Shown here in pieces: positions 1-6,995 of a DNA stretch of 64,000 bases. This stretch comes from Bacteroidetes bacterium HGW-Bacteroidetes-7. GTDB taxonomy: Bacteria; Bacteroidota; Bacteroidia; Bacteroidales; UBA932. The DNA is taken from NCBI GenBank assembly GCA_002842465.1, contig PHDA01000010.1:1-64000 (forward strand). Reading direction: 5' to 3'. The number at the start of each line of letters is the position of its first letter. Positions within the stretch are counted from its first letter, which is position 1. The notes under the pieces are model-generated. The model ran no database searches. It was not told the DNA's origin and worked only from the letters and a program-made list of their open reading frames with translations. The translations under genes were made by a program, and so were the position numbers.

Positions 1-1332
1 AAAGATCACTATAATTACTGTCGTTCAATCTTATACAAGGGTATTGCTTTATTTAATAGCAATAAATCCGACTCAATTGCCTATTCATATTTAAAACAAT
101 CTGAAGAACTATATAATAAGTACGAGTATAGTGATAAAATTCTTCAGAGCAGTATATATCAATATTTAGGTAAGATGAATCGCATAAAGAAGAATTATAA
201 AGAGGCAGAGCAATACTTGCTTTTATCCTGTAATATAAGTACTGAACTTAATAGAAATAATGATGAATATAATACCAGATTGGAACTTTTTTGGACATAT
301 CTTGCACAGAAACGTTACAAGGAAGCACTTAGCAATATTATTCATTTTGAAGAATCAGACATGTCTTCTCCTGAAATTCAGTACAGCTTATACAACGCTC
401 TCTCGGGATACTATTCAGCAAAAAATGAGTTAAATATTTCTATTGAATATGTTAAAAAAATGGTTAAATTAATGGGAAATAAGTCTCTAATAATTGACAA
501 ACCAAAATTGTATTATACACTTTCGTCATATTATAAAAGGATTGAAGTACAAGACAGTGCTATTTACTACAGTAAACTCGCTGTTTTATCAATTGTAGAT
601 TCATTATCAACTGAAAATTCCTTCTATTACAAATATCTTGCAGACATATATGCGTCTAAAGGTGATTATATCAATGCTTACAATAACTATAAAAATGCAT
701 ATAATTCATATATATATACATATTCCAAGATAACAAAGAACAGAGTGCTAGAAATTGAAAAAAAGTACGATACTAAACGGTTAGAGATTTCATTATTAGC
801 TAATAGACATGATAAAAATTTTTTTATGATTTGTTGTCTATCCCTTTTTTGTTTCTCAGCACTAATGATATCAATGCTAATAATTAAACTTAGAATTATC
901 AAAAAGCAAAATTCTGCTTTAAGTATGCAAAATGTTAATTTTAAACAAGAGTGTAAAAAAAGTAGGCTTATAAATGAATTATTACAAATCTCTGCAGAAT
1001 TATTGATTATGTATACTGACGCATTAAATATTCAAGCTTACAAACATAGAAAATCATCAAACACAATATTTGATGACCTTAATAAATTGATTGATAACAT
1101 TAAATCAGAAACAAGGAGAAAAATTACGATTGTCGCAAATAGCGAGATGATTTTAACAGACAATCCTAATCTTATGAGTCTTCCAGAATTATCTGATTTG
1201 GAAAAAATTGTATTTGTGCTTAAACATTACGGCTACTCCTCACATGATATTGCAAAGATTTTAAGTACTACTTCTCCTCGTATTACAGCAGTTAATGCAA
1301 AAGTAAAAGAAAAAATATCTAAGAGAACATAA
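1..1332 (+). CDS. TPR-containing membrane regulator with C-terminal HTH (5' end outside window)
   Basis: The frame is open from the first base, so the gene is cut by the window edge; the first internal Met is at 175. Visible residues 1-245 are helical, Tyr/Asn/Lys-rich TPR-like repeats. One strong transmembrane segment (FFMICCLSLFCFSALMISML) lies around visible residue 275-295. A charged coiled-coil stretch follows. The last 45 residues (LSDLEKIVFVLKHYGYSSHD and onward) look like a LuxR/sigma-4-like helix-turn-helix. This layout is common in Bacteroidota TPR regulators that sense at the membrane and bind DNA in the cytoplasm. It lies just upstream of the two peptide units on the same strand, so it is a candidate local regulator; that link is inference from position only. 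Confidence 0.75.
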   Translation, partial: KDHYNYCRSILYKGIALFNSNKSDSIAYSYLKQSEELYNKYEYSDKILQSSIYQYLGKMNRIKKNYKEAEQYLLLSCNISTELNRNNDEYNTRLELFWTYLAQKRYKEALSNIIHFEESDMSSPEIQYSLYNALSGYYSAKNELNISIEYVKKMVKLMGNKSLIIDKPKLYYTLSSYYKRIEVQDSAIYYSKLAVLSIVDSLSTENSFYYKYLADIYASKGDYINAYNNYKNAYNSYIYTYSKITKNRVLEIEKKYDTKRLEISLLANRHDKNFFMICCLSLFCFSALMISMLIIKLRIIKKQNSALSMQNVNFKQECKKSRLINELLQISAELLIMYTDALNIQAYKHRKSSNTIFDDLNKLIDNIKSETRRKITIVANSEMILTDNPNLMSLPELSDLEKIVFVLKHYGYSSHDIAKILSTTSPRITAVNAKVKEKISKRT

Positions 1333-1355
1333 ACTGACAAAACAACAAATAACTT

Positions 1356-1432
1356 TGTCGGACCCCCTAAATGGAGGACAGCGTCTCTTTAGAAAATTTA
1401 ATAAATGTGACTTACTCCCATTTTTCGGACAG
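1356..1432 (+). repeat. IS3-type left terminus remnant
   Basis: TGTCGGACCCCCTAAATGG starts at 1356. The following ~45 bp, through GGACAGCGTCTCTTTAGA, closely match the left end of the IS3-family element at 5707, then the sequences diverge. No orfA follows here. It is a decayed or chimeric IS end at the left border of the peptide island. Confidence 0.7.
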
Positions 1433-1555
1433 CTAAAAAGTAGAAAATTCGGGGTTTCTGATATATTCAATTTCGGCTTCTTCTGGCGTCATTCCTTGTA
1501 AAGAACTATGTGGGCGGTATGAGTTATAATCTCTACGAAAGGACTCTATTTTAGT
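1433..1555 (-). pseudogene. IS3-family transposase orfB, C-terminal remnant
   Basis: Read on the minus strand, about 40 codons end at a stop (1433-1435) and contain DYNSYRPHSSLQGMTPEEAE, the typical C-terminal tail of IS3-family DDE transposases. There is no upstream catalytic domain. It is in the opposite orientation to the terminus at 1356, so at least two IS remnants are joined here. Confidence 0.75.
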
Positions 1556-1639
1556 TATAAATAACTTAATAAATCATTTTATTGATCTATACATATTTGC
1601 AAAAACATAACTTTTGCATAGCCAGATATTTATATGCTA

Positions 1640-1990
1640 TAGATTATCAGTCTATTATAAGGTTTCTAAGCATAACTTTTACAAAACTATATTTATGATG
1701 TACGGATAATAATTATAATAATCTAATTTTGAACTATTGATGATGGCGTAATTACAACTTATAATTATTTGTTAGTGTATCATTAAATAATTTGCCCCAA
1801 AAAGTTCATATGAGACACTTCTTAGCCTAGCCAGCTAAAAACCGTCTTGTAAATAATTAATTGCTCAGTTACCCTCTAAAAGTAAACGGTTGAATAAATC
1901 AAATACAAAACGGCATGCAAATATAATGATAACCTGAGAAAAATATAATATTATTTTTGAGTAAGGCGTAAGCAGTTGAGAAAGGCTAAA
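1640..1990 (+). promoter_or_regulatory. Upstream control module of precursor gene A
   Basis: This AT-rich gene-free stretch aligns with the stretch upstream of precursor B (6415-6615). The shared blocks, in order, are CTAAAAACCGTCTTG (1835-1849), CAGTTACCCT (1866-1875), CAAAACGGCATGCAAA (1906-1921) and the -7-like TATTTTTG (1952-1959), then a common AGGCGTA. The 16-bp block is identical in both copies and sits exactly 30 bp before TATTTTTG in both. The distance from that box to the ATG is 72-73 nt in both. CCGTCTTG and CAAAACGG form a near-inverted pair about 60 bp apart, as expected for a looped or paired activator site. Binding is inference. Confidence 0.65.
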
Positions 1991-2031
1991 TTGTTTATGT
2001 GAAAATTAAACCATTTTTAAAAATCATTATT

Positions 2032-2268
2032 ATGAATTTTATCGACTATAAAAAAAGTACTTCCACTCTTTCTCATGATCAAATGAAAACTATAAAAGGT
2101 GGAACAGGAACATGTGGATACATGGGACCAATTATTGACGGTCAGCGAGATATTATATGCAATATTTCCAAGTCAGAAGCAATGTTTTATATGTCAGCAT
2201 ACTTAGAAGACGACAATGACGCATATTGGTGTTGCGATAGCTGCGCTAGCACTTCGTACTGTGGTTGA
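2032..2268 (+). CDS. Cys-rich double-glycine precursor peptide A
   Basis: This is a 78-aa peptide. ATG at 2032 is preferred over the GTG at 1999 because it gives a normal GG leader: LSHDQMKTIKGG ends at residues 23-24, the type of site cut by C39 peptidase exporters. The 54-residue core has six cysteines (28, 43, 67, 68, 71, 77), clustered at the C-terminus, with acidic and Tyr residues. The next genes encode a TlpA-like thioredoxin and a VKOR/DsbA-like fusion, so three disulfides are a reasonable prediction. No modification enzyme follows directly in this unit. It may be a bacteriocin-like or signalling peptide; the activity is unknown. The core resembles no named family that I recognise. 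Confidence 0.75.
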   Translation: MNFIDYKKSTSTLSHDQMKTIKGGTGTCGYMGPIIDGQRDIICNISKSEAMFYMSAYLEDDNDAYWCCDSCASTSYCG

Positions 2269-2289
2269 CAGTTACTCTATTTCTCCTTT

Positions 2290-2319
2290 TAGGTCATTGG
2301 AAAAATTTCCAATGACCTA
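2290..2319 (+). terminator. Hairpin after precursor A
   Basis: TAGGTCATTGGAAA (2290-2303) and its exact complement TTTCCAATGACCTA (2306-2319) form a perfect stem 21 nt after the precursor stop. There is no long T-run, only TTCATCCTTTT nearby. It could be a leaky terminator or an mRNA-stabilising element that raises precursor expression over the downstream genes. Confidence 0.6.
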
Positions 2320-2362
2320 ATTCATCCTTTTAAACATATTTTTTTATCAATAAATTTCAATT

Positions 2363-3934
2363 ATGACATTGAAAAACACATTTCTCATATTTACTATCTG
2401 GTTATTATTCCCTCAATATTATTGTTGGGGTTTTGAAAAAGAAAATGAGAACAATTCTAATAAAGGAATTGTTCTAATTATAAAAAATGCGCCAATTCAA
2501 AAATCATTTCAAACTCCTGGTGGCCTTACAAGGCTGAGAAGCAATCTGGCACTTTTCTCATATATAGATGATTCAGGAAATTCAGTGTTACTTTATACTC
2601 AAAAAGAACAGGATACATTAAGAATAGACATTAAGTTAGATTTTTTAGAGTTAAAGTTTCTCTATCAGGGATGTGAATCCACATATTTCCTATTAAAAAA
2701 TAAGGATACTGTTTCTTTTGACTTTGATTCAACAGGCTATCCTTCTCTAAAAAGTTCTTTGTCCCCAGAGTTGACATCCATGTATAATTTTCCGTCATCA
2801 ATTAAATCTCGCAAATTACTCTGGGACCTGGAGCCATTGACACTTTTGTTCGATTTTGGGCACAATGTAAGAACAGTAGCAGCAGCAAAACAAAGAGCTC
2901 CTGAATTATTTGAGAAATGGAAAGCAGATTATGTTTGCATTGATATTTTAAAAGACGCGTATTACGATTACATCAAAAATTATAAATCCACACTGGATTC
3001 TTTGTACTCATTAGGCGAGATGCCGGTAAATTATAAAGAATACTATGATTATCAATTATATAGGAAGCAGTGGACCTTCTACATTTCCGAGTTTTATTAT
3101 GATAGAAAAAAAATATCTGAGTTATCTTTACCAAGAACAAATAGTACTATTTATGATTTTCTTAACGACAAACTTCTCTATTACTCGTCGTATTGCTCTT
3201 TCTTGAGTTGTTTTTCATATCCTTACTTGCATAAAGCCAATAAAATTCCCTCGGTAAAATTAGATAATAAAAGCTATATAGATTACAGAACAGCATTTGA
3301 TTCAATATCAGTCAATAAAAAGATTCCACCAAAGAGCAGAAACCTATTGTTATATTATAAATTGGTAGATATTAATCAATATTTTGCGCAGAGTGATATT
3401 ATTAAATATTCTAAAAAATATTTAGATATATCAGGAGATAGTATTGGATTAAAAAAAATACTTTCTACTAACGAAACAAAGTTGACTATTAACCCAACTG
3501 TCGCAGATCTGCAATTAATTGATAATAACGGAAAAACATTAACAATTAAAGATGTTTTTGACAAACATAAAGGGAAGGTTATTTATATTGATTTCTGGGC
3601 AAGTTGGTGCACTCCATGCATACAAGGAATGCCCGATTCTAAGAAGCTCAGGCAAGAATATTCAGGAAAAAATATAGTATTCATCTTCTTGGCAAAGAGT
3701 GATAAATTAGATATTTGGAAAACAAAAAATAAAGAACTTATTGGCAATGACTTAAATAGTGAAAGCTATTTTATTACCAATTCAAAAACATCTAAGATGT
3801 TAAAAATGCTGACTATAGAAGCAATTCCAAGGTTTCTTCTTTACGACCGAAATGGTGTTATTGTGCATAAAAATGCACCAAGGCCTCATAGTAAAGAGAT
3901 TAGAGAGCTATTTGAAAAATACTTAAATAAATAA
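2363..3934 (+). CDS. TlpA-like thioredoxin-fold lipid- or periplasm-facing protein
   Basis: This is a 523-aa protein with an N-terminal export signal (residues 1-23, hydrophobic LIFTIWLLF). Residues ~30-370 form a large domain of unknown fold, of the type placed before thioredoxin modules in Bacteroidota TlpA/AhpC-TSA proteins. Residues ~375-523 are a thioredoxin domain with FWASWCTPC; the CxxC cysteines are about 416 and 419. AIPRFLLYD supplies the cis-Pro loop. Enzymes of this type exchange disulfides outside the cytoplasm. It lies 94 bp after the six-cysteine peptide and 19 bp before the VKOR fusion, so it probably reduces or isomerises peptide A disulfides. That substrate is inferred from context. 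Confidence 0.8.
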   Translation: MTLKNTFLIFTIWLLFPQYYCWGFEKENENNSNKGIVLIIKNAPIQKSFQTPGGLTRLRSNLALFSYIDDSGNSVLLYTQKEQDTLRIDIKLDFLELKFLYQGCESTYFLLKNKDTVSFDFDSTGYPSLKSSLSPELTSMYNFPSSIKSRKLLWDLEPLTLLFDFGHNVRTVAAAKQRAPELFEKWKADYVCIDILKDAYYDYIKNYKSTLDSLYSLGEMPVNYKEYYDYQLYRKQWTFYISEFYYDRKKISELSLPRTNSTIYDFLNDKLLYYSSYCSFLSCFSYPYLHKANKIPSVKLDNKSYIDYRTAFDSISVNKKIPPKSRNLLLYYKLVDINQYFAQSDIIKYSKKYLDISGDSIGLKKILSTNETKLTINPTVADLQLIDNNGKTLTIKDVFDKHKGKVIYIDFWASWCTPCIQGMPDSKKLRQEYSGKNIVFIFLAKSDKLDIWKTKNKELIGNDLNSESYFITNSKTSKMLKMLTIEAIPRFLLYDRNGVIVHKNAPRPHSKEIRELFEKYLNK

Positions 3935-3953
3935 CATTGTAGGTTGATTTTTT

Positions 3954-5555
3954 ATGAAAAAACGAAAGATTATTCGTGATAATCAAAAAGAGATATTAAA
4001 AATATTCTTAAAAAGAATTAATTATCCATACACAGATAGTTTATATTCACAATTAGAAATGCATCCGGATTTTCCAAGCTTTATGTCTTTCCAATACATT
4101 TTCAAAAAAATTGGAATTGATAGTATTGCTGTTAGTACAAATTATGAGCAATTACAAGATAACCTCCCAAAACCAATCTTAGTCCATATAACTTCAAATA
4201 CTGATTTTTTTTTACTTGTTGAAAAGGCAGATGATAAGTTTGTCTACGTTTTCAATAGTAGACTTAAACTAGAGCCAATAAAAAAAGATGTTTTCCTTAA
4301 GATGTGGAAAGGGAATGCTATGCTAGTAAACATTACTGAAGTACCATCGGCTAAATTACTCGTTACTGATAAAATACAGAATGTATTGGATAAATTAAAA
4401 GTGCCCTTTACAATTAGCACGTTTTTAGTGCTTCTCTCGTACTTAATATATTTTCGAATAGGTGAGCGAAATGTATTAAACTGGGCATATATCTTTTTAT
4501 TCTTTATTGGTTTGGCATTTTCAGTGTGTTTGCTTATAGAAAATGTAAACAAACACAACATTTTTATTAAAAAAATATGTTCATCAAAATCATTAAAGAA
4601 AAACGTAAATTGTTCATCAATTTTAAATTCAAAAGATGCGTATTTTTTGGGAATATTTTCATGGGCTGATATTGGGCTGATTTTTTTTTTATTTTTAATA
4701 TTTGTCTCTTTAATTTTTCCTGTTAATACTGCTAACACATTATCATGTTTTGCTTCAATTGTGTCTTTTCCATATGTCTTTTACTCAATATATTATCAAC
4801 GGTTTATTGCAAAATCTTGGTGTACATTATGTTTGGGTGTTCAAACTGTCTTTCTGTTAATGTTTGCGTTGTGCATACTATTTATCAAGCAGATAACCTT
4901 TGCTCCGCTTCAAAATGGTAATAGTATTTTTTATCTGATTTTTGTTATATCTTTTTTAATAAGTGTCTATTCATGGTTAAAACCATATTTGATTATAAAG
5001 GAGAGATACAAATATGTCGAAAAGGAACTTGCTATCATTAAGCATTATACGGCAATTAAAGAAGTGCTTTTTTTAAAAGAGCCCTCTTTCCCTACTAATA
5101 AAATTAGAAAAATTGTCTTGGGCAATCAGCACACACAAGATAAAATATCAGTAGTTTTTAATACTATATGTGATGTCTGTGTAAACGACATGAAGGTATT
5201 ACTATCATTTTTTAAAACTAAAGAAAATACCAATCTAGAACTTATATTTTTTTTACAAAAAAAGGATAATCCAATATCATATACGATTGCTATAAATTTA
5301 TTGCATTGCTATATGAATAATCCATCATATTTCGTCAATGTGCTAGAAGACTATATAAATGGTTATCCTGCAAGCAAATCCAAATTTCAAAATATTCCTT
5401 CAAATACAAATCCAGAGGAATTAAATGAAATAATTTCTGAGCAGGCGAAATGGTGTATCGCTAATAAATTCTCTGGAACTCCAATAATCTTATTTAATAG
5501 TAAAATTTTACCAAGAATATACTCTATTAATGACCTCGATTACATGTGCTTTTAG
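3954..5555 (+). CDS. C39-like/VKOR/DsbA-like fusion, disulfide-forming membrane protein
   Basis: This is a 533-aa protein. Residues 1-130 resemble a C39-peptidase-like domain but lack a clear catalytic Cys-His pair. Residues ~150-345 hold about five or six membrane helices with the VKOR cysteines: a loop pair C209/C220 and the redox motif WCTLC (C290/C293). Residues ~365-533 are a thioredoxin/DsbA-like domain with ICDVC (C406/C409) and a cis-Pro in FSGTP (P510). VKOR proteins oxidise a DsbA-like partner and pass electrons to quinone. Here both are fused, so the protein should make disulfides outside the membrane. It lies downstream of a six-Cys precursor and a TlpA-like gene, a layout known from Bacteroidota bacteriocin-type clusters. 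The C39-like part may bind the GG leader; that is inference. Confidence 0.85.
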   Translation: MKKRKIIRDNQKEILKIFLKRINYPYTDSLYSQLEMHPDFPSFMSFQYIFKKIGIDSIAVSTNYEQLQDNLPKPILVHITSNTDFFLLVEKADDKFVYVFNSRLKLEPIKKDVFLKMWKGNAMLVNITEVPSAKLLVTDKIQNVLDKLKVPFTISTFLVLLSYLIYFRIGERNVLNWAYIFLFFIGLAFSVCLLIENVNKHNIFIKKICSSKSLKKNVNCSSILNSKDAYFLGIFSWADIGLIFFLFLIFVSLIFPVNTANTLSCFASIVSFPYVFYSIYYQRFIAKSWCTLCLGVQTVFLLMFALCILFIKQITFAPLQNGNSIFYLIFVISFLISVYSWLKPYLIIKERYKYVEKELAIIKHYTAIKEVLFLKEPSFPTNKIRKIVLGNQHTQDKISVVFNTICDVCVNDMKVLLSFFKTKENTNLELIFFLQKKDNPISYTIAINLLHCYMNNPSYFVNVLEDYINGYPASKSKFQNIPSNTNPEELNEIISEQAKWCIANKFSGTPIILFNSKILPRIYSINDLDYMCF

Positions 5556-5576
5556 TTATTTCCAAACTGTTAATAT

Positions 5577-5753
5577 ATGCCAATTGAATTTTATCTACAA
5601 TTAGATTCCATGGATTGCGGTCCCACCTGCCTAAGAATGATTGCCAAACACTATGGCAAAACATTTAGTCTCGATACTTTGCGTCAAATGTCGAAACCCC
5701 TAAATGTGTCGGAACCCCTAAATGGAGGACAGCGTCTCTTTAGACAAATTTAA
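5577..5753 (+). pseudogene. Truncated C39 peptidase-ABC exporter (N-terminus only)
   Basis: ATG at 5577, 21 bp after the VKOR gene, opens a frame whose first ~37 codons match the N-terminus of the intact exporter at 11950, including LDSMDCGPTCLRMIAKHYGK and FSLDTLRQ. The catalytic-Cys motif DCGPTC is kept. At about 5689 the frame runs into tandem IS3 termini and stops at 5751-5753. The membrane and ATPase domains are missing. Unit A therefore once had its own exporter and now probably relies on the one at 11950. Confidence 0.85.
5689..5706 (+). repeat. Tandem extra copy of the IS3 left terminus
   Basis: TGTCGAAACCCCTAAATG lies directly before the element's own left end, TGTCGGAACCCCTAAATG, at 5707. 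The two 18-bp units differ at one position. It could record an earlier insertion, or insertion of one IS next to the end of another. Confidence 0.75.
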
Positions 5754-5778
5754 TAAATTTGTAAGGAGAAACGACATT

Positions 5779-6045
5779 ATGAAAAAGACAAAATTTAGTG
5801 AAACACAAATCATCAAAGCCATCAAAGAGTATGAATCTGGTGCAACTGCAGAGGTGATTTGCAGAGAGTACGGTATCTCAAGAGCCACATTATACCTGTG
5901 GAAAAAGAAATACTCCGGGATGGAATCAAGCCAGTTAAAACGATTAAAGGAACTTGAAGAAGAGAATCGTAGGCTAAAACACATGTATGCAGAACTTTCC
6001 ATTGATCATAAGATATTAAAGGAAGTAATCGAAAAAAAGCTCTAA
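5779..6045 (+). CDS. IS3-family transposase orfA
   Basis: This is an 88-aa protein starting at ATG 5779; an upstream in-frame extension to 5722 is only IS terminus. [16 protein letters not shown] and [16 protein letters not shown] form the N-terminal helix-turn-helix. [17 protein letters not shown] is the leucine-zipper region, and the protein ends EVIEKKL, as in the orfA of IS407-like members. An A-rich slippery run near 6031-6038 precedes the orfA stop, where -1 frameshifting to orfB would occur in an intact element. OrfA alone cannot transpose the element. Confidence 0.85.
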   Translation: MKKTKFSETQIIKAIKEYESGATAEVICREYGISRATLYLWKKKYSGMESSQLKRLKELEEENRRLKHMYAELSIDHKILKEVIEKKL

Positions 6046-6055
6046 AGCCCGAAGC

Positions 6056-6250
6056 CAGAACAGCTTTATTGAACGATTTAATGGGAGTTATAGAAGAGGA
6101 GTACTAGATGCATATTTATTTGATAACTTAAACCAGGTAAGAGAACTGCCAGAGAATTGGATGAATGATTACAACGAATCAAGACCACACGAGTCGTTGG
6201 GAGATATATCTCCAAAAGCATACTTAGAAAAAATGAAAACAGTAACCTAA
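6056..6250 (+). pseudogene. IS3-family transposase orfB, C-terminal remnant
   Basis: Sixty-four codons contain [20 protein letters not shown] and NESRPHESL, the end of an IS3 DDE transposase around and after the catalytic Glu. The N-terminal orfB start (KKALKPEAR, -1 frame near 6033) is joined in another frame directly to this tail. About 200 residues with the first catalytic Asp residues are deleted. Confidence 0.85.
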
Positions 6251-6414
6251 ATAAAAGAAGTAATTTAACCAAAATGTCTAAAAGGGACATGACCTAAAAA
6301 GGGGATTTTGACAGTCAGCGTTTTGTATGCAAATCATTGGGGTCTATTTTATATCATTGCTCTTGAGCACTAAATACCAGCGAATAAGCAAAATAATAAA
6401 TATTTACAATATCG

Positions 6415-6615
6415 TTACTAATTAGATTTATCAGTATATAATGTTTCTTGCAAATCACTTTTAAGTTTTGCCCACTAAAAAAACCGTTTTGCATTAAACT
6501 ATATGAACCAGTTACCCTAGGAAAGTAAGCAGATTTATTAATTTAAAAGACAAAACGGCATGCAAAGATAAAGATTACCTAAAAAAAATAAAAGTTTATT
6601 TTTGAATTAGGCGTA
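6415..6615 (+). promoter_or_regulatory. Upstream control module of precursor gene B
   Basis: This is the second copy of the module upstream of precursor A. Its blocks are CTAAAAAAACCGTTTTG (6475-6491), CAGTTACCCT (6509-6518), CAAAACGGCATGCAAA (6551-6566) and TATTTTTG (6597-6604), followed by AGGCGTA. CCGTTTTG and CAAAACGG are perfect inverted arms 59 bp apart. The rest of 6314-6677 is AT-rich and shows no other feature to me. Confidence 0.65.
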
Positions 6616-6677
6616 TGGAATTAAGAAACCTTGATTCCTTATGTAAAAAAAATAGCCAAATTTAAATCTTAGTTAAA

Positions 6678-6893
6678 ATGAAAAAGTTAGAAGATTTCGC
6701 GAACATATTAGTAAATAACGAAAAGCAAATTCCTAATAGCAATTTATCAAAAATTTATGGTGGGGATAATGCTCAATTAACAGCTGTTTGTACTCCAAGT
6801 GGTAATAGATATGACGCTTGGGATTCAAGCACGGGCTACGAAGATGCCGATTTTTGGGATTATGTTGATCCCCAAGAATTAAGGCCAGAATAA
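6678..6893 (+). CDS. Graspetide-like double-glycine precursor peptide B
   Basis: This is a 71-aa peptide. The leader ends in NLSKIYGG (GG at 28-29). The 42-residue core has donor side chains T35, T39, S41, S50, S51 and T52, and many acidic residues (D46, D49, E55, D56, D58, D61, D64, E67). ATP-grasp ligases of graspetide systems join such side chains as ester or amide rings. Only one Cys is present (C38), so disulfide folding is not the main fate. The ATP-grasp gene follows 102 bp downstream, after a hairpin. Which residues are linked cannot be read from sequence. The product is probably exported by the C39 transporter at 11950. Confidence 0.8.
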   Translation: MKKLEDFANILVNNEKQIPNSNLSKIYGGDNAQLTAVCTPSGNRYDAWDSSTGYEDADFWDYVDPQELRPE

Positions 6894-6920
6894 CACTTTC
6901 TAGTTAAGTACCTAATTAGC

Positions 6921-6956
6921 AGTCTAATACTTTTGCTATTGCAGAAGTATTAGACT
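6921..6956 (+). terminator. Hairpin after precursor B
   Basis: AGTCTAATACTTTT (6921-6934) pairs with AGAAGTATTAGACT (6943-6956), 13 of 14 positions, with an 8-nt loop, 27 nt after the precursor stop. Position and form parallel the hairpin after precursor A. It is probably a partial terminator or stability element. Confidence 0.6.
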
Positions 6957-6995
6957 AATTTAAGTTTAAAATAATAGTTAAATAATAACTAATTT

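Larger units (their letters stand above)
5707..6313 (+). mobile_element. Internally deleted IS3-family element
   Basis: The left end TGTCGGAACCCCTAAATGG (5707) and the right end, whose complement reads TGTCAAAATCCCCTTTTTAG (to 6313), are imperfect inverted repeats. Inside are an intact orfA and a heavily deleted orfB. The length is about 607 bp, against roughly 1.2-1.5 kb for intact IS3 elements. No clear target duplication is seen. The element cannot code a full transposase, so it is non-autonomous. It separates peptide units A and B and truncates the exporter of unit A. Confidence 0.85.

Noticed and set aside
1999-2031. GTG start for precursor A giving an 89-aa peptide
   Set aside because: The extra 11 residues are hydrophobic and basic with no parallel in precursor B; ATG 2032 keeps the same distance from the -7 box as in precursor B.
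4244-4738. Minus-strand 164-aa frame inside the VKOR gene
   Set aside because: It lies fully within a well-supported gene and has no recognisable motifs.
5707-6313. Active insertion sequence
   Set aside because: orfB lacks about 200 residues, including catalytic Asp residues, and changes frame at the join.
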